From assembly GCA_040218875.1 (NCBI GenBank), contig JAVJQP010000009.1: a stretch of DNA of 64,000 nt; one strand, given 5' to 3'. A program made the position numbers and the translations under genes. The notes under the pieces are model-generated. The model saw nothing but the letters and a program-made list of their open reading frames with translations. It had not been told where the DNA came from and did not search any database. This document shows, in pieces, positions 16,961 to 26,051 of this stretch. Every line of letters starts with the position of its first letter. Position 1 is the stretch's first letter. This stretch comes from Coleofasciculus sp937127375. Its GTDB lineage: Bacteria; Cyanobacteriota; Cyanobacteriia; Cyanobacteriales; Coleofasciculaceae.

Positions 16961-19825
16961 ATGAATAGCAATCCATCCAATCCTTCGGCAAATGGTGGTA
17001 AAACAATAAATATTGCTGATATCTTGGCACTTCCGGAACGTCAACGGCAAATTGTGCTATTTATCCGCCGAGAGGAAGGGCATACCCTACCTGAAATCGC
17101 TGATCACCTGAATGAAGAGGAACAGGCGATCGCAATAGAACTAGATGAGTTAGTTCAAGAGGGTTTTGTCCGAGAAATGGAAGTCGAAGGTATTCCCCGT
17201 TACTACCGCAGCGAAATGAGACGACAAGGTAGCCCGTTTTCCGAGATGATTCAGCAAGCGCTGACACCGGGAAAACCTCTGTCCATGATTGTGAATCCCT
17301 CTGGGGATGCGCCAATTACACCCGGTTCGACATTTGAGTTGTGCGTCACCATTACCAATGAGGGGAATCAAAGTGCCTTAATCGACATTTATATTGATGA
17401 AACCTCCCAATTCCTACACCAGTGGTGTATTTCCCCTTATGAACGTCTGGCGTTAGGGCGGGGACAAAGTAGTGAGGTGGTGTTCCAGATTCCGATACCA
17501 CTGGATGCGACACCGGGTACCTATAATTATCTGCTGATGGTTGATGCCCAGCAGCATTACCCGGAAGATACACCCATTCAGCATCAAGCACGGCTGCAAG
17601 TCTTACCTTTTGTCCAAGAAGCCATTCGGGTAAATGATCCCACCTTCTCCCTACTCCCGATCACAAGTTCCGCTGTTCCGGCGGTGGTTCAACCGGGAGA
17701 ACCTTTAGAGGTTCAGGTTCTGGTTCACAACCGTTCCGATCGCGTGGATCGATTTCGCTTAACCTGTCCCGATTTAGCCCCGATTTGGTATAGGGTGATT
17801 TATCCCGAAGGCTATACCGACACCGGAGTGGTGCGGGTGATGGATGGCTTGGAGTTGAATCCGGGTGAAAAGGGTCTAATCCAGCTCATTATCACCCCAC
17901 CTATAGATACTTGGGCGAGTATCTATTCCCCCACGGTGCGTCTTTATTCCCTGAATAATCCCGACTTGGTGCTACTGGATGCGATTTACCTCCAGGTAAT
18001 GCCGATTTACCTGTTAACTGTCGAGTTAGTCACCCTAGTCGGTAAAGTCAGCCATCAGTCCGGTGTTTTCGAGTTACAACTGTATAACGGCGGCAATATT
18101 ACCCGCGACATTGCCCTGAGAGCCAAAAGTGCCGATGGTGATGATCTTTGCACCTATACCCTGATACCCACCCAAGTGCGTCTCCCCCCTGGCGGGTACG
18201 CGATCGCGAATTTAGAGGTGCAACCCAGCCAGAAATGGTGGCGTAGACCCTTCTATGGACGAGTTTTAAACTTTGTTATTGAAATTGAAGACCTACAACA
18301 GTTTCCCTTACTTAACAATCGCTTCCAAGGCACTTTAATTTGGGAAGGGCGTCCGTGGTGGCAATTTTTATTAGTTATTTTAGGTATAGTCGGACTGATT
18401 GGTGCATTAATCTTCCTGCTGTGGTTTCTCTTTTTTAGACCCAAACCCCGCCCAGAAATTATCGAATTTGCTCCAGCAGGCAAAAATTACTCGGCGGCTG
18501 ATCAGGAAAATGTGCGCCTGAATTGGGAGATTACCAACCCCAAACGCATCCAAACCCTAAAAATACAAGGCGTATCGCCAGAGGGAGTCGTCACCAGTGG
18601 TCCAATTGCCTACAATTTTAGCCAGGGGATTCCCAATGAGTTAGAGCGTTTCTGCACAACCGATGAGATTCTCAAGTGTCAGAACGTGCCAACTGATGCT
18701 CGCGAACCGGGGGATTATGTGTTTGAACTGACTATGATTCCCCAAGGAAAAAAAAGGGGGGAATTAGAGGAACTCCAAACGAATACAGTCAAAATTACAC
18801 CGTTTCCGATTCCTGAGATTGAAGAATTTGCCTCAACTCAACCCGTCTATCAAGAAGTCATTCAGCCCAACCCAGAAGCAGCAGACCAAGAAGCTAGTCC
18901 AACGGCTACTGATACTAACTCACCTGACGAGCAGCCGCAACCGGAAGACCTAGGTATTTTACTGAATTGGAAAATTAGTCACCCCGAACAAATCAGACTC
19001 TTAAAACTGGTAGGTCGCAATCCTGAAGGAATTGTCACCTTTCCCATGCAATCGATTGATTTTAGCCAAGGAATTCCTCAACCCCTCCAAGACTCCTGTG
19101 AAATACAAGATGAGGCATTAGTTTGCCTGAATCTTGCCACAGGTGTGCGCCAACCGGGAACCTATATTTTTGAATTAATTGTGGTTCCCCAACAAGGAGA
19201 ACCCGAAGAATTACCTGCTCAAAAAAGTGATCCGATTAAAATTGAAGCCCAACCTGTTCCCTTTGATATTGTTGAGTTTACAGTTGGTGGTGTAGAAACC
19301 CTCACTCGTCCTAAGTTTGTGATACCAATTTCTGGAAATCAAGCGATACCTGTACCTTTGTCCTGGAAAGTTGAGGGGGGTAGAGATCTCAAAGTTGAAC
19401 TTCTACCTGCACCCGGTACTGTACCACCCGAAGGCACTTTGCCTTATGAACTTAGTCCAGAAGCAGGTACGGAAACAATTACCTTGCAAGTCACCAATGA
19501 AGCTGGAGAACAAAAAAGCCGTTCAGTCACCATTGAAACCATCCAACCGCCGCCTCCAGAACCTGTGGAAATGACTCCCTTATCTCCACCAGGAGACACA
19601 GCGAATGGATTACCCACGTTTGAGCCTCCACCTCCACCCCAAGACACTTCTGCTGCACAAACGCAGACACCCCCCTCACCGTCACCCTCACCGTCACCCT
19701 CACCGGGGACTTCACCATCTGGAACAGAACCAACACCGCTACCCCTACCACCCGGCGGTTCACCTCCGCTTCCTCCAGGTGCAGATTCTCCGCCACCTGC
19801 TGAACTTCCACCTAAGTTTAGGTAA
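16961..19825 (+). CDS. large membrane protein: winged-helix N-terminus, Ig-like domains, Pro-rich tail
   Basis: The 954-residue protein begins with a winged-helix-like segment (about 18-90: ALPERQRQIVLFIRREEGHT, then LPEIADHLN and a wing). Several Ig/CARDB-like beta domains follow (about 110-455), one transmembrane helix (about 465-495, FLLVILGIVGLIGALIFLLW), then two related beta domains (500-620 and 625-770, each with SQGIP and REPGDYVFEL/RQPGTYIFEL) and a Pro/Ser-rich tail (from about 855). HTH plus extracytoplasmic-type Ig domains in one chain is unusual; function is unknown. The stop TAA at 19823 is the first three bases of a MITE-like repeat, so the natural C-terminus may have been longer. 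Confidence 0.8.
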   Translation: MNSNPSNPSANGGKTINIADILALPERQRQIVLFIRREEGHTLPEIADHLNEEEQAIAIELDELVQEGFVREMEVEGIPRYYRSEMRRQGSPFSEMIQQALTPGKPLSMIVNPSGDAPITPGSTFELCVTITNEGNQSALIDIYIDETSQFLHQWCISPYERLALGRGQSSEVVFQIPIPLDATPGTYNYLLMVDAQQHYPEDTPIQHQARLQVLPFVQEAIRVNDPTFSLLPITSSAVPAVVQPGEPLEVQVLVHNRSDRVDRFRLTCPDLAPIWYRVIYPEGYTDTGVVRVMDGLELNPGEKGLIQLIITPPIDTWASIYSPTVRLYSLNNPDLVLLDAIYLQVMPIYLLTVELVTLVGKVSHQSGVFELQLYNGGNITRDIALRAKSADGDDLCTYTLIPTQVRLPPGGYAIANLEVQPSQKWWRRPFYGRVLNFVIEIEDLQQFPLLNNRFQGTLIWEGRPWWQFLLVILGIVGLIGALIFLLWFLFFRPKPRPEIIEFAPAGKNYSAADQENVRLNWEITNPKRIQTLKIQGVSPEGVVTSGPIAYNFSQGIPNELERFCTTDEILKCQNVPTDAREPGDYVFELTMIPQGKKRGELEELQTNTVKITPFPIPEIEEFASTQPVYQEVIQPNPEAADQEASPTATDTNSPDEQPQPEDLGILLNWKISHPEQIRLLKLVGRNPEGIVTFPMQSIDFSQGIPQPLQDSCEIQDEALVCLNLATGVRQPGTYIFELIVVPQQGEPEELPAQKSDPIKIEAQPVPFDIVEFTVGGVETLTRPKFVIPISGNQAIPVPLSWKVEGGRDLKVELLPAPGTVPPEGTLPYELSPEAGTETITLQVTNEAGEQKSRSVTIETIQPPPPEPVEMTPLSPPGDTANGLPTFEPPPPPQDTSAAQTQTPPSPSPSPSPSPGTSPSGTEPTPLPLPPGGSPPLPPGADSPPPAELPPKFR

Positions 19826-19868
19826 GCTGTAATGCATTTAAATTGGGTATTAGTAGCGAGCAAGATGC
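19823..19868 (+). mobile_element. MITE-like element, copy 3 (left end only)
   Basis: It begins TAAGCTGTAATGCATTTAAA and matches copies 1 and 2 through GGGTATTAGTAGCGAGCAAG; the right end is missing. It starts exactly at the stop codon of the preceding gene, supplying TAA. Confidence 0.7.
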
Positions 19869-19948
19869 TCGCACTACCGTTCACTTTAATACCACCAACT
19901 TAGAAATCTGTATTAGCTCGCCTAAAAGCTTCTCTTTGCCTGAGTTTA

Positions 19949-20224
19949 TCAGCATAAGCCTTGAGGATTTGATGTCCCTGGGGCTGGAATTAATCCTTTG
20001 TCTGAGTATTTGTCAGTTAGATAAGCACAAATCGCCGCCGACTCAAAAATGGTTACATCTTCATCCACTAGAACTGGAACTTTGCCGTGGGGATGTAACT
20101 TTTGATACTCTTGTTTGTCCGTTTGAGTGATATCTACCCGCACTAACTCGTAGGGAATACCCATTTCTTCTAGACACCACCGAGGACGCATGGCGCGTGT
20201 TTTCGGAAAGTAATAGAGTTTCAT
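19949..20224 (-). pseudogene. glutathione S-transferase, N-terminal domain only
   Basis: The 91 residues are a normal GST N-terminal thioredoxin-fold domain: MKLYYFPKTRAMRPRWCLEE, cis-Pro in HPHGKVPVLVDED, then the glutathione-binding ESAAICAYLTDKY. The reading frame stops at GTSNPQGLC, just where the all-helical C-terminal domain (about 110 residues) should begin, and nothing resembling it follows. A truncated MITE-like repeat lies beyond, so the 3' half was probably lost in a rearrangement. A functional single-domain protein cannot be excluded. Confidence 0.8.
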
Positions 20225-20372
20225 CAGACCCCCTCAATTTTTAATCCCTACAGAGCGATCGCGTACCTTATCATAACTTTTTGACAGTTGTTTTGTGCAA
20301 CTGTACCCGAAATTGCGAATACACTCAGAGCCTGTACCCAAGCCAAATGCGATCGCCCCTAGGAATATGACT

Positions 20373-20819
20373 TTATGATGACAATACTTCGTCTAGAATT
20401 ACTACAGGTAAATCAGGTATGATCCGTAGCCTTTGATCATTCGTTAAAAACTGGTTACATCCTGAAGTAATAGCTGTTGCTATATGAATGGCATCTGGTG
20501 TTCTCAGTGAAGGTGTAACTGCCCGGAGTCTGGCAGCTTTTTCTAGGATGAGTTGATTGATAGGCAGCAATTGTAATTGAGGTGATCGCAGCAATCGCTT
20601 GTAGGCATCGGTCAAAAAAGTATCGGAGTTTCGGATTGGTATAACCAATACCTCCATGAACGTTAGTTCACTGGTTAAGACTTCCAGGTTTCCAGCTTGA
20701 ACTTTTGCCCAGAGATCAGCCAACAATGAACCATAAACCGGAGCTTGTTCAACGGCATAAATCACAACAACCGTGTCAATATATATTCTAGAAGAGTCAG
20801 GCAAGTTTAGCTGTCCCAT
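20373..20819 (-). CDS. VapC-type PIN-domain ribonuclease toxin
   Basis: The 148-residue PIN domain has its acidic quartet: D15 (IYIDTVVVIYAVE), E56 (TFMEVLV), D109 (RTPDAIHIA) and D128 (LTNDQR). PIN toxins cleave tRNA or rRNA with Mg or Mn. The start overlaps the end of the antitoxin gene by 13 bases, the usual antitoxin-first arrangement. It is full length and apparently intact. Confidence 0.9.
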   Translation of the reverse strand: MGQLNLPDSSRIYIDTVVVIYAVEQAPVYGSLLADLWAKVQAGNLEVLTSELTFMEVLVIPIRNSDTFLTDAYKRLLRSPQLQLLPINQLILEKAARLRAVTPSLRTPDAIHIATAITSGCNQFLTNDQRLRIIPDLPVVILDEVLSS

Positions 20820-21076
20820 GTATCTCTTTCCGCTTGCAAATCTCGATTAATTTCTTCGAGGTTTCGACTAGAGGGGCGCTGAGAGTGGATTTCTGCCAAT
20901 ATTTCCAGAATCGATTGCTCCGTCGCTCGGGTTGGCTTTTCTGGCAACAGAAGAATTACTTCAATGGTGTTCCCGACTGTATTTAATGCGGTATCAGGGG
21001 GTAAGTCAATTTCGATTTTATTGCCGGGTAAAACTTTAGCTTCAATTCGCAAGGCTGATTGCATTATAGGATTCAT
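20807..21076 (-). CDS. VapB-like antitoxin
   Basis: The 89-residue protein (84 if the second Met is used, starting at 21064) has an N-terminal beta part (ALRIEAKVLPGNKIEIDLPP, then VGNTIEVILLLPE) and an acidic helical C-terminal tail (EEINRDLQAERDTWDS). That tail is typical of cyanobacterial antitoxins that wrap the PIN toxin. It precedes and overlaps vapC, so the two form a bicistronic TA module, expected to be autoregulated. Confidence 0.85.
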   Translation of the reverse strand: MNPIMQSALRIEAKVLPGNKIEIDLPPDTALNTVGNTIEVILLLPEKPTRATEQSILEILAEIHSQRPSSRNLEEINRDLQAERDTWDS

Positions 21077-21324
21077 TTCTTAAGTTTCATCTAAACTATT
21101 TAAAGTTTGTTATTTTCCACAATTTCTGGCAAGCCTACGCTATACCCCAAGGGGTTAGCGTAGGTAGTTGACTATCTATAGATTACTCTGAGTATAGATA
21201 CTGATAATTGGCTCGGTCTACTGACCTTCATTGTATTACAAAACAATGTGCTTCAATATTTAGGGCTTCTGGTTTCAATATTCACGTAGGGACACGGCAT
21301 TGCCGTGCCTTATTTTTGACATTG

Positions 21325-21555
21325 CTATTGCCTGGGAACGTAACGGATGAGCATCCGCATAAGTTTACCAGGAACGGGCGCAGGCATCAGGGGACTCCAT
21401 TCACTGATTTGGGCGAAGTGGTGGGCGTACAGACTGTGGATGATGTTGGTAATCCCATTGCTGGAACCGATGACTAAGATTTGTACAGGTTCGCGTTCGG
21501 GGTTGGGTGAAGTGGTTGAGATTTCTTGGGGATCTGGGAGAAAGTCTTTAGACAT
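21325..21555 (-). CDS. conserved cyanobacterial small protein
   Basis: The 76-residue protein has a disordered N-terminus (about 1-22) and a compact domain: EPVQILVIGSSNGITNIIHS, FAQISEWSPLMPAP and PGKLMRMLIRY. I recognise the VQxLVIG...TNIIHxLY...WSP pattern from many cyanobacterial genomes, where it is unnamed. AGAAGG lies about 12 bases before the ATG. It is divergent from the XRE gene at 21670, with a perfect dyad between them. Confidence 0.75.
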   Translation of the reverse strand: MSKDFLPDPQEISTTSPNPEREPVQILVIGSSNGITNIIHSLYAHHFAQISEWSPLMPAPVPGKLMRMLIRYVPRQ

Positions 21556-21580
21556 GAGGATTTACCTTCTATGGTTACTA

Positions 21581-21633
21581 TGACACCGATTGGACTACAT
21601 CCAGTGTAGCGCAACGTATGCCAATCGGTGTCA
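21581..21633. promoter_or_regulatory. 13-bp perfect dyad between divergent genes (candidate operator)
   Basis: TGACACCGATTGG at 21581-21593 is repeated as its exact complement CCAATCGGTGTCA at 21621-21633. The 27-base spacer carries a smaller dyad (CTACA...TGTAG). The position between divergent starts (21555 and 21670) fits two operator half-sites, perhaps for the XRE regulator encoded on one side. A leader hairpin is the alternative. Confidence 0.55.
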
Positions 21634-21669
21634 TTTACGGTTGAATCCACATCTGACACAATTTTGGGC

Positions 21670-21915
21670 ATGGGAAGAGCAGGAAAAGCCCTCAAGCAGG
21701 TGTTAGAGACTTACAGTATCAGCCAGAACCAAGTGGCGGTGAAGATGGGGATTGGACGTTCTAATATTTATCGCTGGGTACATGAAGTGAGAGATCCCGG
21801 CGCTGAGATGGTGATTCAACTCAGAGATGCGCTGCATCAGATTAATCCGACGGCGGCGGAAGAGTTTGTGCAGTTATATTTAGGTCATCCCCCTGGGGAT
21901 GGCGATGAGGAGTAG
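21670..21915 (+). CDS. XRE-family helix-turn-helix protein
   Basis: From the ATG at 21670 the product is 81 residues: MGRAGKALKQVLETYSISQN, then QVAVKMGIGRSNIYRWVHEV and an acidic C-terminus. The HTH lies at about 15-45, with S-R-S-N-I-Y-R-W as recognition helix. I prefer this start to the in-frame ATG at 21628, because homologues I remember start at MGRAGKAL and the extra 14 codons cover the end of the operator-like dyad. It is probably a small DNA-binding regulator, divergent from the gene at 21325-21555. Confidence 0.8.
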   Translation: MGRAGKALKQVLETYSISQNQVAVKMGIGRSNIYRWVHEVRDPGAEMVIQLRDALHQINPTAAEEFVQLYLGHPPGDGDEE

Positions 21916-21931
21916 TAGCAACAAGCTAAGT

Positions 21932-21993
21932 TGTAGGGGTGGGTTGTACCGCTATTGGGGATTGAAATCCGCTAATTGAATAAACCCGCCCTG
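21932..21993. repeat. GGGTGGGTT/AACCCGCCC element
   Basis: It opens TGTAGGGGTGGGTTGTACC and closes ATAAACCCGCCCT. One mismatch separates it from the common GGGCGGGTT form. It follows the XRE gene and may serve as a terminator-like hairpin. Confidence 0.6.
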
Positions 21994-22053
21994 AGAAGGT
22001 GTGTTGCTATAAAACTTTTGGTGTTGGTTCAATCTGAAGTGATTTATTGGTAG

Positions 22054-22792
22054 TTAGGATAGGGATAGAGTTTTAGACAACTCTACGAAGGAGACGACAG
22101 GGATGGGTGATGAATAAATGTGTGGCGTGGCTAACTCATAGTCTGTGACAATAAGTGGCTCAATGCTCCAATCCGTCGAAGAGTCTAATTCCAACCACCT
22201 CACAACGTCATGTAAATGATCGCGCACCCAATCAACTCGTTCTTGATGATGCTCAACAGCGGATTTTTCTCTGCCTTTCCCTTTTCGCTTTTGTCTTCCT
22301 AGAAACAACTGATCTAACTCATTCTTCATTTCGTGAGGTGCGCGAGCAAGAGCAAAGTTTTTGCATTCGATGTTCCGCCACTTCTTGCACAATTGCTTCG
22401 TGCCGAACAACCAAATGCTCTAAAAGCTTCTCAGGATTTAGTGATGCTACCAATTTTTGTAATTCTTGGTAGAAGAAACCCACGGTTTTCTGAAGAACGG
22501 CAGTTCTTTGGCTATCATCAATAGAACCTTCCTTCAACTTTTCAACTGAACTAAGGTAATTACCCAGCTCGTCTAAAAGCTCATCTTCATCTGCTTCCTG
22601 TACCTTTCGATATTTCAGTAGACCTTTGTCATCAAGTGCAGGATTGATAGCAGTATCTAAAAAGAAAAGTTTCTTTTTTCTCCCAAGTGGGGCATGATTA
22701 TCAATAATTCTAGTAATTACTTCATCAGATAATTTTTTACGATGGCTATCGGGTAGTAACTCCCGAAAGCCGCCTAGAATGATCTTCATCAT
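22054..22792 (-). pseudogene. unknown gene split by a frameshift at an A-run
   Basis: Two overlapping minus-strand frames join into one sensible protein of about 245 residues. The first (from 22792) begins MMKIILGGFRELLPDSHRKK and the second ends SIEPLIVTDYELATPHIYSS and PIPVVSF. In the overlap the first frame degenerates after AEHRMQK, while the second reads NFALARAPHEMKNELDQ. The switch falls at a run of five A (TTTTT at 22358-22362 on the plus strand); one extra A would restore EHRMQKNFALARAPHE. I do not recognise the family. The gene directly upstream on the same strand (22852-23439) may belong with it. Confidence 0.65.
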
Positions 22793-22851
22793 ATACCTTT
22801 CACCCCTGTTGTCAGAACCTTGCAGAAATGAAGATATAGATGATAAGATAA

Positions 22852-23439
22852 TTAAATTGACAGTTCCCTTTCTGGTGCAATAACTGGCTCGACTCCCCTC
22901 TCAAGACCAACACGTCGCGCTATTTCATTGCTGATGGCTAAAACCGCCGAGATTAGACCACAAGCTGCTGTTGCAAATTGTTGGTTTGGAAAAGGGTCAG
23001 AACTTAAAAATATTGCTTTAGCAAGATGCCGTAAGATAAACGTTTCCTCTTCAGCAATTCCTGGGAAAACGATGTAGGAACCCCCATGAAAGGTAAAAGC
23101 TTCAGTAAAAGGGTTATTAAATGGGTCTTCCATGCAAATGAACGGTTCTAAATCGGAAGAATGGTTGCAAATTTTTTCTAATTGCTTCAGGTTAACTTTC
23201 TTTTTAGACCCAAATCCCTTGCTACTGATTGAAGCAACGGCGCGGGTGAGCGCTTCAAATCGAACAGCACGGTCAGCATTCTCTGGCATTAACTGTAACC
23301 CAGCGAGAGTGGCTAGCAGATCAGCAGAATCATATACAGAAAGAGTTTGAGCCAGCTTGATTAGAGGGTTTTGCTTGACAGGTTTAAATCCTTGTGAGTT
23401 AATAAAATCTGAACGGGCTCTTGATTTGCTCATTACCAA
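22852..23439 (-). CDS. unrecognised 195-residue protein, possibly an N-terminal fragment
   Basis: The protein starts MVMSKSRARSDFINSQGFKP, has a helical middle (YDSADLLATLAGLQLMPENA) and a mixed region (FTEAFTFHGGSYIVFPGIAE), and ends abruptly ERELSI. The style is that of the N-terminal part of a larger protein. The next gene on this strand starts 59 bases later and is itself frameshifted, so both may be pieces of one decayed gene. No domain is recognised. Confidence 0.55.
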   Translation of the reverse strand: MVMSKSRARSDFINSQGFKPVKQNPLIKLAQTLSVYDSADLLATLAGLQLMPENADRAVRFEALTRAVASISSKGFGSKKKVNLKQLEKICNHSSDLEPFICMEDPFNNPFTEAFTFHGGSYIVFPGIAEEETFILRHLAKAIFLSSDPFPNQQFATAACGLISAVLAISNEIARRVGLERGVEPVIAPERELSI

Positions 23440-23778
23440 AAAACCTATAAATCGAATCGTCCGGAGCTACGGTGGAAGTTATATTTATTTCCTCAATGGA
23501 CTTTGGTGATCACGCAACAGCTTTATTTCATGCTGTAATCAGGTTTGCTTATCACCAATAAACACGGGAGAGCCTAATTCCTATTTGTCGTGTGTATTAT
23601 TTATGTACTATAGCTCATGTAGCGGTTAAGTGTGGCTTAACGATGACCCAACGATGAAATTCTGACACCAATCACACTTAAGAGTTACTCTTGTCTGAGA
23701 AGAACAACCAGCACTTGCTTAAACCCTGACTTCTCATCCCTTGCTAGAGACTGTAAAATTAGACGCGATCGCGAAAAT
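23440..23778. other. intergenic, nothing recognised
   Basis: No gene or clear repeat. AT-rich sequence near 23560-23620 may include the promoter of the minus-strand gene starting at 23439. Confidence 0.4.
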
Positions 23779-23880
23779 CTAATAACCGCTAATATGGATA
23801 CTTTCGCAAATTCTTTGTAAATTACCTTGTAACAAAACTGCGATCGCATTCGTATCCAACAGGTAGCGATTACCACTCAT
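23779..23880 (-). pseudogene. truncated VapC (PIN) N-terminus
   Basis: From ATG at 23880 the frame reads MSGNRYLLDTNAIAVLLQGN and stops after 33 residues. RYLLDTNAI is the hallmark start of PIN toxins, with the first catalytic Asp. The remaining 100 or so residues, including the other acidic positions, are absent. The ATG overlaps the end of the antitoxin-like frame (GATGAGTGGTAA), as in intact modules. Confidence 0.7.
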
Positions 23881-24040
23881 CCCGCAGTGTCCTTTGCATC
23901 GCGACGGCATCGCCTTGCCAGGTTAACTGCCCCGCCCGATCAAAAAAGTGATAATTAGGTTTCTGTGTCTCTGAGGCAACCGGAACAGAGCGATCGCATA
24001 CCCTATCATAAGTCCGGATACCAGCGCTGGGGATCGAAAA
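23870..24040 (-). pseudogene. antitoxin-like remnant upstream of the truncated VapC
   Basis: The frame ends NYHFFDRAGQLTWQGDAVAM and QRTLRDEW. That is the C-terminal tail of a VapB/MazE-type antitoxin that ends in RDEW just as its VapC partner begins. The N-terminal DNA-binding part is not recognisable and no clear start exists. Together with the truncated toxin it forms a dead TA module abutting enolase. Confidence 0.5.
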
Positions 24041-24119
24041 CTTCCTTAAGTACGCTTGTTTGTCCACGACTTCAGACGTATCCTGAACCCTGGAGTCATT
24101 GCAACTTAGAGGAAACAGT

Positions 24120-25418
24120 ATGTTAGATAAACCCGAATCTCCGATTGAAGCCATTGACGCCAGAGAAATTCTCGACTCGCGGGGACGTCCCACCGTGGAA
24201 GCTGAAGTTCGCCTCGCTAGTGGTTCCCTGGGATTGGCACAAGTTCCTAGTGGTGCCTCTACCGGCTCCTTTGAAGCCCACGAACTGCGAGATGGTGATT
24301 CTCATCGCTACAACGGTAAAGGCGTCCTCAAGGCTGTCCGTAACATCAAAGAGAAAATTACCCCCGAACTCCTGGACATGGATGCCCTAGACCAAGCAAC
24401 CGTTGACCAGACGATGATTTATCGGGATGGAACCCAAAATAAAAATGAACTGGGTGCCAATGCTATCCTGGCAGTTTCTCTCGCCAATGCCAAAGCCGCC
24501 GCGAATGAATTACAACTTCCCCTCTATCGCTATTTAGGTGGACCCCTTGCCAATCTTCTCCCAGTTCCGTTAATGAACGTAATTAACGGCGGTGCCCATG
24601 CGGATAATAATGTGGACTTTCAGGAGTTTATGATTGTCCCAGTTGGGGCTGATTCATTTCAAGACGCACTGCGTTGGGGGGCTGAAGTCTTCGCCGCCCT
24701 GTCTCAAGTCTTGAAAGAGAAAAAGCTGCTATCCGGTGTAGGTGATGAAGGAGGCTATGCGCCGAACTTAGAATCCAATAAAGCCGCATTAGAATTTCTG
24801 ATTGCCGCGATTGAAAAAGCTGGGTATAAACCTGGGGAACAGGTAGCGTTAGCCATGGATGTCGCCGCCAGCGAATTTTACAAAGACGGGCAGTATCTCT
24901 ATGAAGGCTCATCTCATTCCCCTAGTGAACTCGTTGATTATCTGGATCAATTAGTCAGTCAATATCCGATTGTTTCCATTGAAGATGGCTTGCATGAAGA
25001 CGATTGGGATAATTGGAAACTGTTGACGGAAAAACTTGGGTCTCGCATCCAATTAGTTGGCGATGATTTATTTGTTACCAACCCCACGCGCTTGCAAAAA
25101 GGGATTGATTTAGCGGCTGGGAATTCGATCCTAATTAAGCTCAATCAAATCGGGTCATTAACCGAAACCTTAGAAACCATCGAACTTGCCACTCGCAATG
25201 GCTTCCGTTCCGTTATCTCTCACCGTTCTGGCGAAACCGAAGATACCACGATCGCGGATTTAGCCGTCGCCACTCGTGCGGGTCAAATCAAAACCGGTTC
25301 CCTCTGTCGCAGTGAACGAGTTGCCAAATACAACCGCCTACTCCGGATAGAAGACGAACTCGGCGATCGCGCCATCTATGCTGGTAAGGTTGGTATGGGA
25401 CCTAGAATTGCCAAATAA
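24120..25418 (+). CDS. eno: enolase (phosphopyruvate hydratase)
   Basis: The 432-residue protein converts 2-phosphoglycerate to phosphoenolpyruvate in glycolysis. It has the substrate-loop GASTGSFEA, the catalytic acid E210 in GDEGGYAPN, the metal-binding region SIEDGLHEDDW, the catalytic base K340 in LIKLNQIGS and the signature SHRSGETED. GAGGAAAC eight bases before the ATG at 24120 supports this start over an in-frame ATG 21 bases upstream. It is intact and monocistronic. Confidence 0.98.
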   Translation: MLDKPESPIEAIDAREILDSRGRPTVEAEVRLASGSLGLAQVPSGASTGSFEAHELRDGDSHRYNGKGVLKAVRNIKEKITPELLDMDALDQATVDQTMIYRDGTQNKNELGANAILAVSLANAKAAANELQLPLYRYLGGPLANLLPVPLMNVINGGAHADNNVDFQEFMIVPVGADSFQDALRWGAEVFAALSQVLKEKKLLSGVGDEGGYAPNLESNKAALEFLIAAIEKAGYKPGEQVALAMDVAASEFYKDGQYLYEGSSHSPSELVDYLDQLVSQYPIVSIEDGLHEDDWDNWKLLTEKLGSRIQLVGDDLFVTNPTRLQKGIDLAAGNSILIKLNQIGSLTETLETIELATRNGFRSVISHRSGETEDTTIADLAVATRAGQIKTGSLCRSERVAKYNRLLRIEDELGDRAIYAGKVGMGPRIAK

Positions 25419-26051
25419 TCCCCATTTCCCATAACCCAACCCACCATTTAATCCCTGTAGGGGCGCACCGACGTGCGCCCTTTATTCAATGACGCCTTTG
25501 ACCCCAACGTTTTCAATAAGTAGGTGGACACAATTAAAGTTAACTGTTGAGATTAGGGAACTCTTAACAGGGAACAGGGAACAGTAAGGGTTTGAGGGCT
25601 ATTTACCAAACTTAATCAGCGTGCCGTTTTATGCCAGTCCGACTACTTACGTTCAGTCTATTTGAAAATAGTTCCTACCTGAATATCGGTGGGTTACGGC
25701 GGATTGTTCATTAAAAGGTTATCACCTAAATTAAACTCCCGCCTAACCCACCCTACTGGCTGAATATCGGTGGGTTACGGCGGATTGTTCATTAAAAGGT
25801 TATCACTTAAATTAAACTCCCGCCTAACCCACCCTACTGGCTACTGGCTACTGGCGTGGCACACCTTATTTGGTAGATTAGAATTGTAGGGGCGCAAGGC
25901 TTGCGCCCGGTTTAACCGTCAAATCTATTCCAAAATTTTAGCTGTGTCAGTCCACTACAACTGGCGTTAGCGACATCTGAGTTATTATCATCTGGGGAAC
26001 TCTATCCCCATAGAATCTGTCCCTAGCTAAAGTTGGTTATATTTAGAGTGC
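25419..26051. other. intergenic region dominated by dispersed repeats
   Basis: About 630 bases. It holds GTAGGGGCGCACCGACGTGC with its complement GCGCCC (about 25457-25481), the 81-bp tandem pair described separately (25680-25841), a piece like the 771-866 repeat (about 25853-25885), and GTAGGGGCGCAAGGCTTGCG at about 25887. TAAGTAGGTGGACACAATTA at 25519 recurs at about 36949. No gene seen. Confidence 0.6.
25680..25841. repeat. two tandem 81-bp hairpin elements
   Basis: Units start at 25680 and 25761, differ by one base, and each has inverted ends GGTGGGTTACGGCGG and CCGCCTAACCCACC around an AT-rich loop. This is a MITE-like hairpin distinct in sequence from the GGGCGGGTT family, recently duplicated in tandem. 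Confidence 0.85.

Noticed and set aside
19444..19884. 146-codon and 94-codon minus-strand ORFs
   Set aside because: Antisense to the Pro/Ser-rich tail of the large membrane protein; low-complexity shadow frames.
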